A stretch of 64,000 bases of DNA from Lentihominibacter butyricus (GTDB lineage Bacteria > Bacillota > Clostridia > Peptostreptococcales > Anaerovoracaceae): NCBI RefSeq assembly GCF_025567305.1, contig NZ_JAOQJP010000007.1, positions 84,872 through 148,871 of the forward strand. Direction: 5' to 3'. Under the pieces are notes generated by a model that did no database searches, had not been told where the DNA came from, and saw only the letters and a list, made by a program, of their open reading frames with translations. The translations under genes were made by a program, and so were the position numbers. This document shows positions 1 to 6,841 of this stretch, one piece after another (position 1 is the first letter of the stretch; each line of letters opens with the position of its first letter).

Positions 1-420
1 TTCGCCCAGCATGCCGCCGAGCACAGCGCTGTACGCTTTGTGGTAGTAATCGAAATACTTCATGTCTTTTGTGAGCGCAGCGACGGAACGCCCGCCCTTT
101 ATATCGGACACGAAGCTGTCCATGTCGGCAGCTTTGTATCCTGCAAAATCTCCTCCGTACCTGGCGCCGAGATATGCAAGGACATCTGTCCAGTCTACGT
201 GCACGGGTTCGTCATACGTTTCGATATCGATGTCCATGGCCTTTTTCAGCACGTCGTAAGGAATGTTGAATTCGACCCACCTGATGGGTTTTTCTGCGTC
301 TGATGACGGCTTGCCGGTGATAGCCGGGATATCGGCCGCGATCAGCGAGAATGCGACAGACAGAGCTGTGCAGAGTATAGTCAGGCCGGCCGCCAGGACT
401 CTGCCTCTTTTCTTTTCCAT
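1..420 (-). CDS. Secreted/anchored protein, N-terminal part (gene runs off the left edge)
   Basis: A reverse-strand reading frame starts at the ATG at 420 and stays open for 140 codons to the window edge. An AGGAGG ribosome binding site lies 6 nt upstream (427-432). The protein begins MEKKRGRVL and has one hydrophobic export or anchor segment at about residues 8-30. A soluble stretch follows, including DWTDVLAYLGARYGGDF and later KYFDYYHKAYSAVLGGMLGE. From memory this stretch resembles the N-terminal part of secreted clostridial peptidoglycan endopeptidases (M23 or NlpC/P60 type), but the catalytic domain would lie outside the window. It is divergent from mtaB. Export is well supported; the hydrolase assignment is tentative. 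Confidence 0.6.
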   Translation of the reverse strand, partial: MEKKRGRVLAAGLTILCTALSVAFSLIAADIPAITGKPSSDAEKPIRWVEFNIPYDVLKKAMDIDIETYDEPVHVDWTDVLAYLGARYGGDFAGYKAADMDSFVSDIKGGRSVAALTKDMKYFDYYHKAYSAVLGGMLGE

Positions 421-487
421 GAAAGACCTCCTGTGTGTTTTAATTAAAAATATGAAGACTTCCGCTGTTTTATGAATGCCGCGGGTG

Positions 488-496
488 TGCTATAAT
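488..496 (+). promoter_or_regulatory. Extended -10 promoter of mtaB
   Basis: TGC-TATAAT at 488-496 is an extended -10 element. Only a poor -35 (TTTTAT, 468-473) lies 17 nt upstream. The mtaB start is 32 nt downstream with the RBS GGGAGGA between. Confidence 0.5.
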
Positions 497-528
497 TACC
501 TGTAATACGATCAGCGGGAGGACAGACG

Positions 529-1971
529 ATGAAAGTTGCATTCCACACATTAGGATGTAAGGTTAACCAGTACGAAACAGAGGCGATCTCGGAGAAATTC
601 AGGGAAAAGGGCTATCAGGTTGTGGACGAGAGGGAGTTCGCCGATGTATATATCATAAATACATGCACGGTCACATCGGTGGCCGACAAGAAGTCGAGAC
701 AGTACATAAGAAAAATGAAAAAGCTCAATCCCGACAGCGTGGTCGCGGTGACTGGCTGCTATGCACAGATCAAGCCGGACGAAGTGTCGGCTGTAGAGGG
801 TGTCGATATAGTGGCGGGCACCAATGAAAAGAGCCGCCTGACTGAATATGTCGAGGAATTCATGCAGGAGGGGCAGCGCCAGATCCATATCAAAGGCTAT
901 GAGGAACTGGACGCCTACGATGACATGGGAACGATCACGAACACGGAGAACAGGACGAGAGCGTATATCAAGATACAGGAGGGATGCAACAGGTTCTGTA
1001 CCTACTGCGTCATCCCGTATGCGCGCGGCAGAGTGAGGAGCAGACCGCTCGGCGATATCGTGAGCGAAGCGAAGCAGCTCGTGGACGCCGGGTATAAGGA
1101 GATAGTCCTGACGGGCATAAACACTGCGCTTTACGATATGGAAAGCGACACGCGTGCTCGCGCAGGAAACGGTGCGGATGTCGGATGTGCAGCTGACGAG
1201 CATGTGGATGCAGCTGCAGGTCATGCCGGCGGTCCGGATGACGGGAACTCGAATGCTGACAGGCAGGAGACCGGGCAGCTGTACGGCGTCGAGAAGATAA
1301 TCGCGGTGCTCGATGAGATGCCGGGTGATTTCAGGATCAGACTGAGCTCGCTGGAGCCTGCAGTAGTGAATGCGGACTATGTGAAAAGACTGCTGAAATA
1401 CCGCAGGCTGTGCCATCACCTGCATCTTTCGGCGCAGAGCGGCAGCGACAGCGTGCTCCGCGACATGAACAGGCCGTACGATCGCGAAGAGTACATGGAG
1501 ATCGTGGATGTGCTGAGGTCGTTCGATCCGCTGTACGGACTGTCGACAGATATAATCGTGGGATTCCCCGGGGAAAAGGAGAAGGACTTCGAGGAAAGCT
1601 GCAGCCTCGTGCGGGAGTGCGCTTTCTGTAAAACGCATATATTCAAATACTCCAAAAGGCCGTTCACGAAAGCGGCGGAGATGAAGGGCCATGTCGCACC
1701 GCAGGTGAAAAACAGGCGAAGTGAGACGCTCCATCAGGCAGGAAAGGAAGCCTCACTGCAGTTCTTTGCAGCAAACAGCGGCAGCGAAGCGGTAGTGCTG
1801 GCGGAAGAGATCTACGAGGAGAAAAAACTGATAACCGGGTACACAGGAAACTATATAAAAGCGTATATAAAATATGAAGATCTGCAGGACGCCGAACGCA
1901 TGCTCAACACCTTCGTGAAGGTACGGCTGCAGGAAGCATTCGAAGACGGCATGACGGCGGAGCTGGTGTGA
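529..1971 (+). CDS. mtaB: tRNA t6A37 methylthiotransferase MtaB (radical SAM), with a low-complexity insertion
   Basis: MtaB (YqeV) adds a methylthio group to N6-threonylcarbamoyladenosine at position 37 of tRNAs reading ANN codons, using two iron-sulfur clusters. The N-terminal MTTase domain carries the cluster cysteines C10 (LGCKVNQ), C46 (NTCTVTS) and C77 (TGCYAQ). The radical SAM CxxxCxxC motif is C153-C157-C160 (GCNRFCTYC). A C-terminal TRAM-like RNA-binding region follows. At 480 aa it is longer than usual (about 430-450), because of a Gly/Ala/Asp-rich insertion at about residues 205-250 (nt 1141-1278), between the strand ending TGINTALYDM and the helix starting LYGVEKII. All catalytic motifs are intact, so the enzyme should be active. 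The start has a good GGGAGGA RBS. Confidence 0.93.
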   Translation: MKVAFHTLGCKVNQYETEAISEKFREKGYQVVDEREFADVYIINTCTVTSVADKKSRQYIRKMKKLNPDSVVAVTGCYAQIKPDEVSAVEGVDIVAGTNEKSRLTEYVEEFMQEGQRQIHIKGYEELDAYDDMGTITNTENRTRAYIKIQEGCNRFCTYCVIPYARGRVRSRPLGDIVSEAKQLVDAGYKEIVLTGINTALYDMESDTRARAGNGADVGCAADEHVDAAAGHAGGPDDGNSNADRQETGQLYGVEKIIAVLDEMPGDFRIRLSSLEPAVVNADYVKRLLKYRRLCHHLHLSAQSGSDSVLRDMNRPYDREEYMEIVDVLRSFDPLYGLSTDIIVGFPGEKEKDFEESCSLVRECAFCKTHIFKYSKRPFTKAAEMKGHVAPQVKNRRSETLHQAGKEASLQFFAANSGSEAVVLAEEIYEEKKLITGYTGNYIKAYIKYEDLQDAERMLNTFVKVRLQEAFEDGMTAELV

Positions 1972-2048
1972 CGGGCGAAGTCGGAACGTGACGGTTTTTT
2001 GAAAAAGCGACGGCCGATGAAACGGCAGCGGGGATATAGAATGCAAGA

Positions 2049-2123
2049 AAAAATACACCATGGCGATGGGTGTGCTCAATGTCTGATTGACAGCGGGCAT
2101 GCCGGATCGGATGGTGTATTTTT
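2049..2123. terminator. Bidirectional hairpin between convergent mtaB and the amidohydrolase gene
   Basis: Perfect 13-bp arms AAAAATACACCAT (2049-2061) and ATGGTGTATTTTT (2111-2123) lie between two convergent genes. The A-tract on one side and T-tract on the other fit a terminator working in both directions. The 49-nt loop is unusually long. Confidence 0.55.
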
Positions 2124-2139
2124 GTGGGTAGATGGATTC

Positions 2140-3426
2140 CTACAGGAACTTGTCCAGCTCTGCTTCCACCTGTTTTCTTTTTTTGATTTTCGGATGATCG
2201 ATGATGCTGCCTCTTGCCACGATCATCTCGAGATCCCGCAGAGCGCGAAGGTCTTCCAGCGGGTTCCCGGCGGTGACGATCATATCTGCGGCTTTTCCTT
2301 TCTCGATGGATCCGGTGATATCCCCGATACCGGCGAGCTCAGCGCTTCGGCTGGTCGCGGTATATATGGCGAAAGAGTTGGAGACGCCGACGTATCTGTG
2401 GAAGTAGTAAAGCTCGCGCCAGAAGTCGTATTGAGTGATCCATGGACAGCCGACGTCATTGCCGAGAACGACAGGGATATCGTTTTCAAGAGCTGCTTTC
2501 GCGCAGTCAACGATACCTTCGAAAACGACGTTGCCGTTGTACTGCTCCACTTCGCTCGCGTTGCTGACGGAACGGTCGAACAGAGCGTACGGCAGGGCCG
2601 GCGAGATCGTAGTGCAGAGGAACGCTCCGCGCTCTTTGAAAAGCCTTATCATATCGTCATCGAGCTCAGCGCCGTGCTCGATGGAGTCTACTCCGTTTTC
2701 CAGTGCGGCACGGACGCCTTCAGGAGATTCGACGTGTGCAGCGACAAGATAGCCGTCTGCATGTGCCTGACTGCATACCTCGCGAATCATTTCCGGCGGC
2801 ATCTTCATTTCACCGGGAACACCTTTTTCTTTAGCATCCAGCACTCCGCCGGTGATCATGAGCTTGATGAGATCGACTTTTTCTTCCTTTGATTTCTCAA
2901 GCTGCCTGAGCGCATCCGGAATACTTGCCGCAGCGACGGCGACGGATCCTGCCATGTGTCCTCCGGGAACGGATATCCCCTGATTGGCGGCGAGGATGCG
3001 GGGACCGGTCTTGGCGCCTGATTCGATCTCGTCGCGCAGACGTGTATCGAAATCGGCGAGTCCTCCGACTGTTCGTATAGTCGTGACGCCGCCCATAAGC
3101 TCGTCCTTTGCAAAACCTGCTACCATTTTATAGGCGATCGCCCTGGTGAGAGAGGTGCTCATGATATTTTTAACCAGCTTCTCGTTATCGCGCTGCTTTT
3201 TCTGAGGCTTTCCGTTGCCTGCGAGATGTACGTGCATGTTGATCAGCCCGGGAAGTATGTAACGCCCGTGAAGGTCGATGACATCGTAGCCGCTGAGATC
3301 GAGATCTGCCGTATCAGGTACGATATCAGCGATAATGCCGTCATGCACCAGGATGCAGAGCCCTTTCTGTATTTTCATATCTCTGGTCCCGTCCAGAATA
3401 AGTCCGTTTCTAAATGCGTGATCCAT
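2140..3426 (-). CDS. Amidohydrolase-superfamily metal-dependent hydrolase (imidazolonepropionase/prolidase-like)
   Basis: A 428-aa cytosolic TIM-barrel amidohydrolase. The metal-site residues can be read in order: HxH at H65/H67 (INMHVHLAG), the probable carboxylated lysine K188 (VDLIKLMITGG), H231 (VAAHVES), H251 (SIEHGAE) and the catalytic aspartate D324 (VLGNDVG). This is the binuclear subtype related to Xaa-Pro/Xaa-Arg dipeptidases and imidazolonepropionase-like hydrolases. The substrate cannot be deduced from sequence. No histidine-degradation genes are nearby, so a hutI role is unlikely. It is monocistronic with its own promoter (3468-3497) and convergent with mtaB. Confidence 0.85.
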   Translation of the reverse strand: MDHAFRNGLILDGTRDMKIQKGLCILVHDGIIADIVPDTADLDLSGYDVIDLHGRYILPGLINMHVHLAGNGKPQKKQRDNEKLVKNIMSTSLTRAIAYKMVAGFAKDELMGGVTTIRTVGGLADFDTRLRDEIESGAKTGPRILAANQGISVPGGHMAGSVAVAAASIPDALRQLEKSKEEKVDLIKLMITGGVLDAKEKGVPGEMKMPPEMIREVCSQAHADGYLVAAHVESPEGVRAALENGVDSIEHGAELDDDMIRLFKERGAFLCTTISPALPYALFDRSVSNASEVEQYNGNVVFEGIVDCAKAALENDIPVVLGNDVGCPWITQYDFWRELYYFHRYVGVSNSFAIYTATSRSAELAGIGDITGSIEKGKAADMIVTAGNPLEDLRALRDLEMIVARGSIIDHPKIKKRKQVEAELDKFL

Positions 3427-3467
3427 AATAATTCTCCGATCCTTTTTCCTTGGATTTGCTTGTTTTA

Positions 3468-3497
3468 ACTATACACCAGATCGCAGAGCGTTTGCAA
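3468..3497 (-). promoter_or_regulatory. Promoter of the amidohydrolase gene
   Basis: Read on the minus strand: TTGCAA (3492-3497), an 18-nt spacer, then TATAGT (3468-3473), about 40 nt before the start codon. Confidence 0.5.
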
Positions 3498-3919
3498 GAT
3501 TTAGTGCCGTGCGTCATCTGTTACGGTGAGGATTGTCGGACACGTCAGCTACAGCGAAACCTGCGCTCTGACGGCATACGGCTTTTATGCAAAGTTTATG
3601 CACGTGTGCTTGAGTCTGAGCGATCAGTTCGGAAATCGCAAATGTATATAAATCATGCTTGAGAGGAGTGTTTTGATACAGTGCATTGTATTTTTTGTGT
3701 CTGTTTTCAGTGGATTTCGTAAATGGGTTTCTGTCGGCTTTCAGCAGGTTTTGCAAAGGCTGCAGCTGAGCTGAAACCTGCAGGGATTTTAGTGAATTGC
3801 ATGCATAATTATTAGCTAAATACTTGCGAATATGCATAAATATTCATATATAAATTTTTCCAAATTTGAGATGTTACGAAACATCCCAAAAAGCGCGGAT
3901 TTCATATATTTGACAGTTA
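3498..3919. other. Non-coding region with several inverted repeats
   Basis: No convincing gene is visible: both strands hold only short frames without good RBSs. It is AT-rich and structured. GCAGGTTT (3744-3751) pairs with AAACCTGC (3774-3781), and GATGTT/AACATC forms a small hairpin near 3870-3886. AAACCTGC-like words recur near 3559. It may be a long leader or remnant DNA; no known RNA family was recognised. Confidence 0.4.
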
Positions 3920-3949
3920 TTGGAAATAACGACCTGCGGGTTTTATAAT
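3920..3949 (+). promoter_or_regulatory. Candidate promoter of the HTH/zinc-ribbon gene
   Basis: TTGGAA (3920-3925), an 18-nt spacer and TATAAT (3944-3949). A perfect TTGACA at 3910-3915 lies 28 nt from the -10 and is too far away to serve. This would give a leader of about 140 nt before the start at 4097. Confidence 0.4.
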
Positions 3950-4096
3950 AGAAAATCGCATCTTTCGGTATTCCGGGCGGAGTTTTATCAGGCTTTTGCA
4001 GATCCGGCGGTATCGCATGCATATCAGATAAGCAACAGCGTGTTGCTTGTCTGTGAAAAGGTTCTGTGTTAAAGTTGCATAAAGGAGGTGCTCTAT

Positions 4097-4537
4097 ATGG
4101 ATACAAAGGATATTTTATACAGCCTGAGAACGGAAAAAGGGCTTTCACAGGATGAACTGGCAGAAAAAGTTTTTGTTACAAGACAGGCGGTGTCGCGCTG
4201 GGAAAACGGTGAAACGACGCCCAATGTGGAGACTTTGAAACTGCTTTCAAGGTTCTTTGATGTTTCTATCAACACTTTGCTCGGCTCGCCGAGACAACTG
4301 GTATGCCAGTGCTGCGGCATGCCTCTTGAAGATGGTACTACCAGCAGAGAGCCGGACGGTTCTTTTAATGAGGAGTACTGCAAGTGGTGTTATACCGATG
4401 GCGAGTTCAAGTACACAAGTAAAGAGCAGCTGATCGATTTCTGTGTAGAACATATGGCAAATGAGAACTGGCCGGCAGAGCAGATCCGCGCGCATATGGA
4501 GGCGGTTGTGCCGGAGTTGAATCACTGGAAAAAATGA
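4097..4537 (+). CDS. XRE-family HTH regulator with C-terminal zinc ribbon
   Basis: A 146-aa protein. Residues 1-60 form an HTH_3 DNA-binding domain (KGLSQDELAEKVFVTRQAV, then SRWENGETTPNVETL). Residues 71-143 form a putative zinc-ribbon domain whose metal cysteines are CQCCGMPL and YCKWCY, followed by a helical FCVEHM segment. This fusion is common in Firmicutes as a small stand-alone transcription factor. The ATG at 4097 is preferred over an in-frame GTG at 4088 because that GTG overlaps the AAGGAGG RBS, which sits 8 nt before 4097. It lies 35 nt upstream of the C39-like lipoprotein and probably shares its transcript. Confidence 0.85.
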   Translation: MDTKDILYSLRTEKGLSQDELAEKVFVTRQAVSRWENGETTPNVETLKLLSRFFDVSINTLLGSPRQLVCQCCGMPLEDGTTSREPDGSFNEEYCKWCYTDGEFKYTSKEQLIDFCVEHMANENWPAEQIRAHMEAVVPELNHWKK

Positions 4538-4572
4538 TCAGCAGATAGATCAGAAACTGTGGAGGCGTGCGT

Positions 4573-5331
4573 ATGAGAAAGTCATGCGGAATAAAATCAT
4601 ATGGAATATTGAAGCTCGTTTTATGGTGTACGTTAGCCGTCTGCGCCGGAGCTGCGTGCATGTCCCTGTCGTCATGCGGGACGGCAAAGGAAGAGCGTGG
4701 GCAGACCGAGCAGGCCCAGAGCCTTTATGCAGGCAAAACACAGGAAGCTGATGTCTTTATCGAGATCCCGGATCTGCGTCAGTACGGAGGCTATACCTGC
4801 GGAACGACATGTGTGCAGATGCTGATGAACTGGATCGATCCATACAACAGCGACCTGAATCTGGCGACATATGAAGAAGAACTCGGGACAAATGAGGAAG
4901 CAGGGACTCCTCCGGAAAATATAGTCGAGTATTTTGAAGAGAATGAAGTGAAGATATCTGCGAAAGAAAAGCGAACGGCAGACGATCTGATATCAGCACT
5001 TGATCGGGGACATCCTGTGCTTATGTGCATACAGGCGTGGTCTTCGTCAGAAGAAGGAGACGGATATAATACAACAGATTCCAATGATGCAGATACATAT
5101 CTGACGGAAGGACACTGGGTCATATGCGTCGGCTACCAGGATAAGAAGGGCGGATATGTATTCTACTTTAATGATCCGGCATGCGTCGGACACTGTATGA
5201 TGAGTGAAAAAGACCTGGATGAACGCTGGATCGATATGGATGCCCGGGGGAAAATTTACGACCATTATGGTATCGAGATCGAGGAAGATGTGGAAATCTA
5301 TGATCCGGATGGGATATTTTATCTTGAATAG
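4573..5331 (+). CDS. Lipoprotein with C39-like (papain-fold) cysteine peptidase domain
   Basis: A 252-aa predicted lipoprotein. A hydrophobic signal ends in a lipobox SLSSC with the lipidated cysteine at C35. The rest matches the Peptidase_C39_2/BtrH-like fold: candidate nucleophile C76 in GGYTCGTTCVQM, general base H181 in EGHWVICVGY, and N200/D201 in YFNDPA. It should act outside the membrane on peptides, or as a maturation protease; the substrate is unknown. The ATG at 4573 is chosen because GGAGG (4561-4565) is 7 nt upstream; an in-frame GTG at 4567 is too close. It follows the HTH/zinc-ribbon gene and is separated from the surface-fibre operon by a terminator. Confidence 0.75.
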   Translation: MRKSCGIKSYGILKLVLWCTLAVCAGAACMSLSSCGTAKEERGQTEQAQSLYAGKTQEADVFIEIPDLRQYGGYTCGTTCVQMLMNWIDPYNSDLNLATYEEELGTNEEAGTPPENIVEYFEENEVKISAKEKRTADDLISALDRGHPVLMCIQAWSSSEEGDGYNTTDSNDADTYLTEGHWVICVGYQDKKGGYVFYFNDPACVGHCMMSEKDLDERWIDMDARGKIYDHYGIEIEEDVEIYDPDGIFYLE

Positions 5332-5398
5332 AGCTCCTTTAACAGTGAATTAAAAAATATCGGCACGATATAATATGATATGGAATGATGGCGCTAAG

Positions 5399-5436
5399 CT
5401 GCGGCCTTTTATGCAAAGAGCCGCAGTTCTTTTTTT
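5399..5436 (+). terminator. Terminator after the C39-like lipoprotein gene
   Basis: CTGCGGC (5399-5405) pairs with GCCGCAG (5420-5426) around a 14-nt loop, followed by TTCTTTTTTT. Confidence 0.8.
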
Positions 5437-5532
5437 GCAAAAAAACGCAGTATACGTCTGGCTGTGAGTATTTGACAGGCATAGGTGACAGAGGGTACAA
5501 GACACTAAAATACAATTTTTTCCAAGAAACCG

Positions 5533-5561
5533 TTGACAGAAAATGTAAATGGATATATAAT
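5533..5561 (+). promoter_or_regulatory. Consensus sigma-A promoter of the surface-fibre operon
   Basis: TTGACA (5533-5538), exactly 17 nt, then TATAAT (5556-5561). Both hexamers are perfect, so strong transcription is expected unless repressed. The first start codon is about 90 nt downstream. Confidence 0.85.
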
Positions 5562-5657
5562 CCAGATATAGTAAAAAATTCATTAAAATCCGGGCGCGGA
5601 TCCCGGAAAGCGGCCGGGATCGAAGACCCTGGCACGGTCAAAAAGGAGGAAAAAAAG

Positions 5658-6299
5658 GTGATTGGAAAAATGGAAAACAGGAAGTCAAAGTTCAGGAAGT
5701 GCGCAGCGGCGGCACTGGCGGTGATGACGCTTGCATCAGCGGGTGCGACGCTTGCATTCTTTACAGATCGGGAGGAGAAGGTAAACACCTTTACGGTCGG
5801 AAATATCGACATACAGCTGGAAGAACCGCAATGGGATCCGGATAAAGGTAAGGATATCACTCCTGATAAAGAGGTGCCGAAGGATCCTCAGATCACTAAC
5901 ACCGGAGCCAACGATGCATACGTGTTCATGGAAGTCAGCGTGCCGAGAAGCGAGGTCAGGACAGTGAATGATGACGGCAGTCTCAGTGAGGTTCTCATGC
6001 AGGACCTGTTCACTTATGAGACGAATGAGGGATGGACTCTGATGAGAAAGCAGTCAAACGGCGACAGCACTACGTATTATTATGCATATACTGACGCGGA
6101 TAATACGATGAAGGCGCTGAAGCCGGAAGAGACTACGACTCCTGTGTTCAGCAGTGTAAAATTCATAAACATGACAGAGGGAGAGCTTGAAGGCAAAGAT
6201 ATTTCCATAAACGTCATTTCGAGAGGAATACAGACGGAAGATCTTGATCTAACGGATCCGTTAGACATATATGCAGTGATCGTAGGAGGTATGAAATAG
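5658..6299 (+). CDS. SipW-dependent-type secreted protein (TasA/camelysin-like)
   Basis: A 213-aa protein with the hallmark N-terminus of SipW-processed proteins: basic residues, hydrophobic helix at about 15-34, then LAFFTDREEKVNTFTVGNI, which matches the family pattern of a short acidic/polar linker followed by N-x-F-x-x-G. The mature part is beta-rich with the family N-T-G turn (PQITNTGANDAYVFMEVSV). TasA and CalY relatives polymerise into extracellular biofilm fibres. The start is GTG at 5658, 7 nt after GGAGG (5646-5650); an ATG at 5670 is the alternative. It is the first gene of the operon and the best candidate for a major fibre subunit. Confidence 0.8.
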   Translation: MIGKMENRKSKFRKCAAAALAVMTLASAGATLAFFTDREEKVNTFTVGNIDIQLEEPQWDPDKGKDITPDKEVPKDPQITNTGANDAYVFMEVSVPRSEVRTVNDDGSLSEVLMQDLFTYETNEGWTLMRKQSNGDSTTYYYAYTDADNTMKALKPEETTTPVFSSVKFINMTEGELEGKDISINVISRGIQTEDLDLTDPLDIYAVIVGGMK

Positions 6300-6320
6300 A
6301 GCGAGAGGTAAGTGGGTGAG

Positions 6321-6827
6321 ATGAAAAGCAAATACCAGCCGGGGACAGCGAGTATCGCAGTCGCACTGATGGCGGTGATCCTGCTGATATCGGCAGACGT
6401 GGCGGCGGCACTGCTGATCGCCCGTCATTCTCTGGACAATGATTTCACTGTTGGGGAGAATATCAGCTCTATCGAAGAAAAATTTGATGAGTATGATGCG
6501 TTCAAGGCAGGGGAAACGTATGAAAAAAATGTAGCAGTGCGCAATGAAGGGAGTGTCGACTGCTATGTGAGAGTATTTGCCGAGGTGGAGGATCCGATCG
6601 TTTCGGAGTCTCTGAAGATAGATTTCAATGACAGAGAATGGACTGAGAAACAGAACGACGGGTACTATTACTACAGGAAAGTTCTCAGGTCCGGAGAAGT
6701 GACGGAACCTCTGTTCACTCAGATAACTGCGGCAAAGGATATAGACAGCTTCAGGATGATATGCTACAGCGAAACGGTACAGTCGGAAGGCAGCTCTGAC
6801 GTCATTAGCGCATTCAGTGGCAGATGA
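6321..6827 (+). CDS. Second SipW-type secreted protein (TasA-like, minor subunit?)
   Basis: A 168-aa protein with a hydrophobic helix at about residues 10-34, then RHSLDNDFTVGEN, again the SipW-family junction. The mature domain has the family layout (AGETYEKNVAVRNEGSVDCY, then VRVFAEVED), close to TasA-type beta-sandwich proteins. The ATG at 6321 is preferred; a GTG at 6312 is also in frame. Its end overlaps the region just before the next gene (a stray ATG at 6824 overlaps its stop), indicating tight coupling. The role is inferred from the operon: minor subunit or fibre adaptor. Confidence 0.7.
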   Translation: MKSKYQPGTASIAVALMAVILLISADVAAALLIARHSLDNDFTVGENISSIEEKFDEYDAFKAGETYEKNVAVRNEGSVDCYVRVFAEVEDPIVSESLKIDFNDREWTEKQNDGYYYYRKVLRSGEVTEPLFTQITAAKDIDSFRMICYSETVQSEGSSDVISAFSGR

Positions 6828-6841
6828 AAGAAGGTGCAGAT

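Noticed and set aside
550..1734. 394-codon reverse-strand frame
   Set aside because: Antisense shadow of mtaB, His/Arg-rich composition and no RBS.
1999..2892. 297-codon plus-strand frame
   Set aside because: Covers the terminator and the antisense strand of the amidohydrolase gene; no RBS or domain.
3910..3949. TTGACA plus TATAAT as a promoter
   Set aside because: 28-nt spacing is too long; TTGGAA at 18 nt was used instead.
3514..4148. Two reverse-strand frames of about 110 codons
   Set aside because: No RBS, odd composition, and they overlap the promoter and start of the HTH gene.
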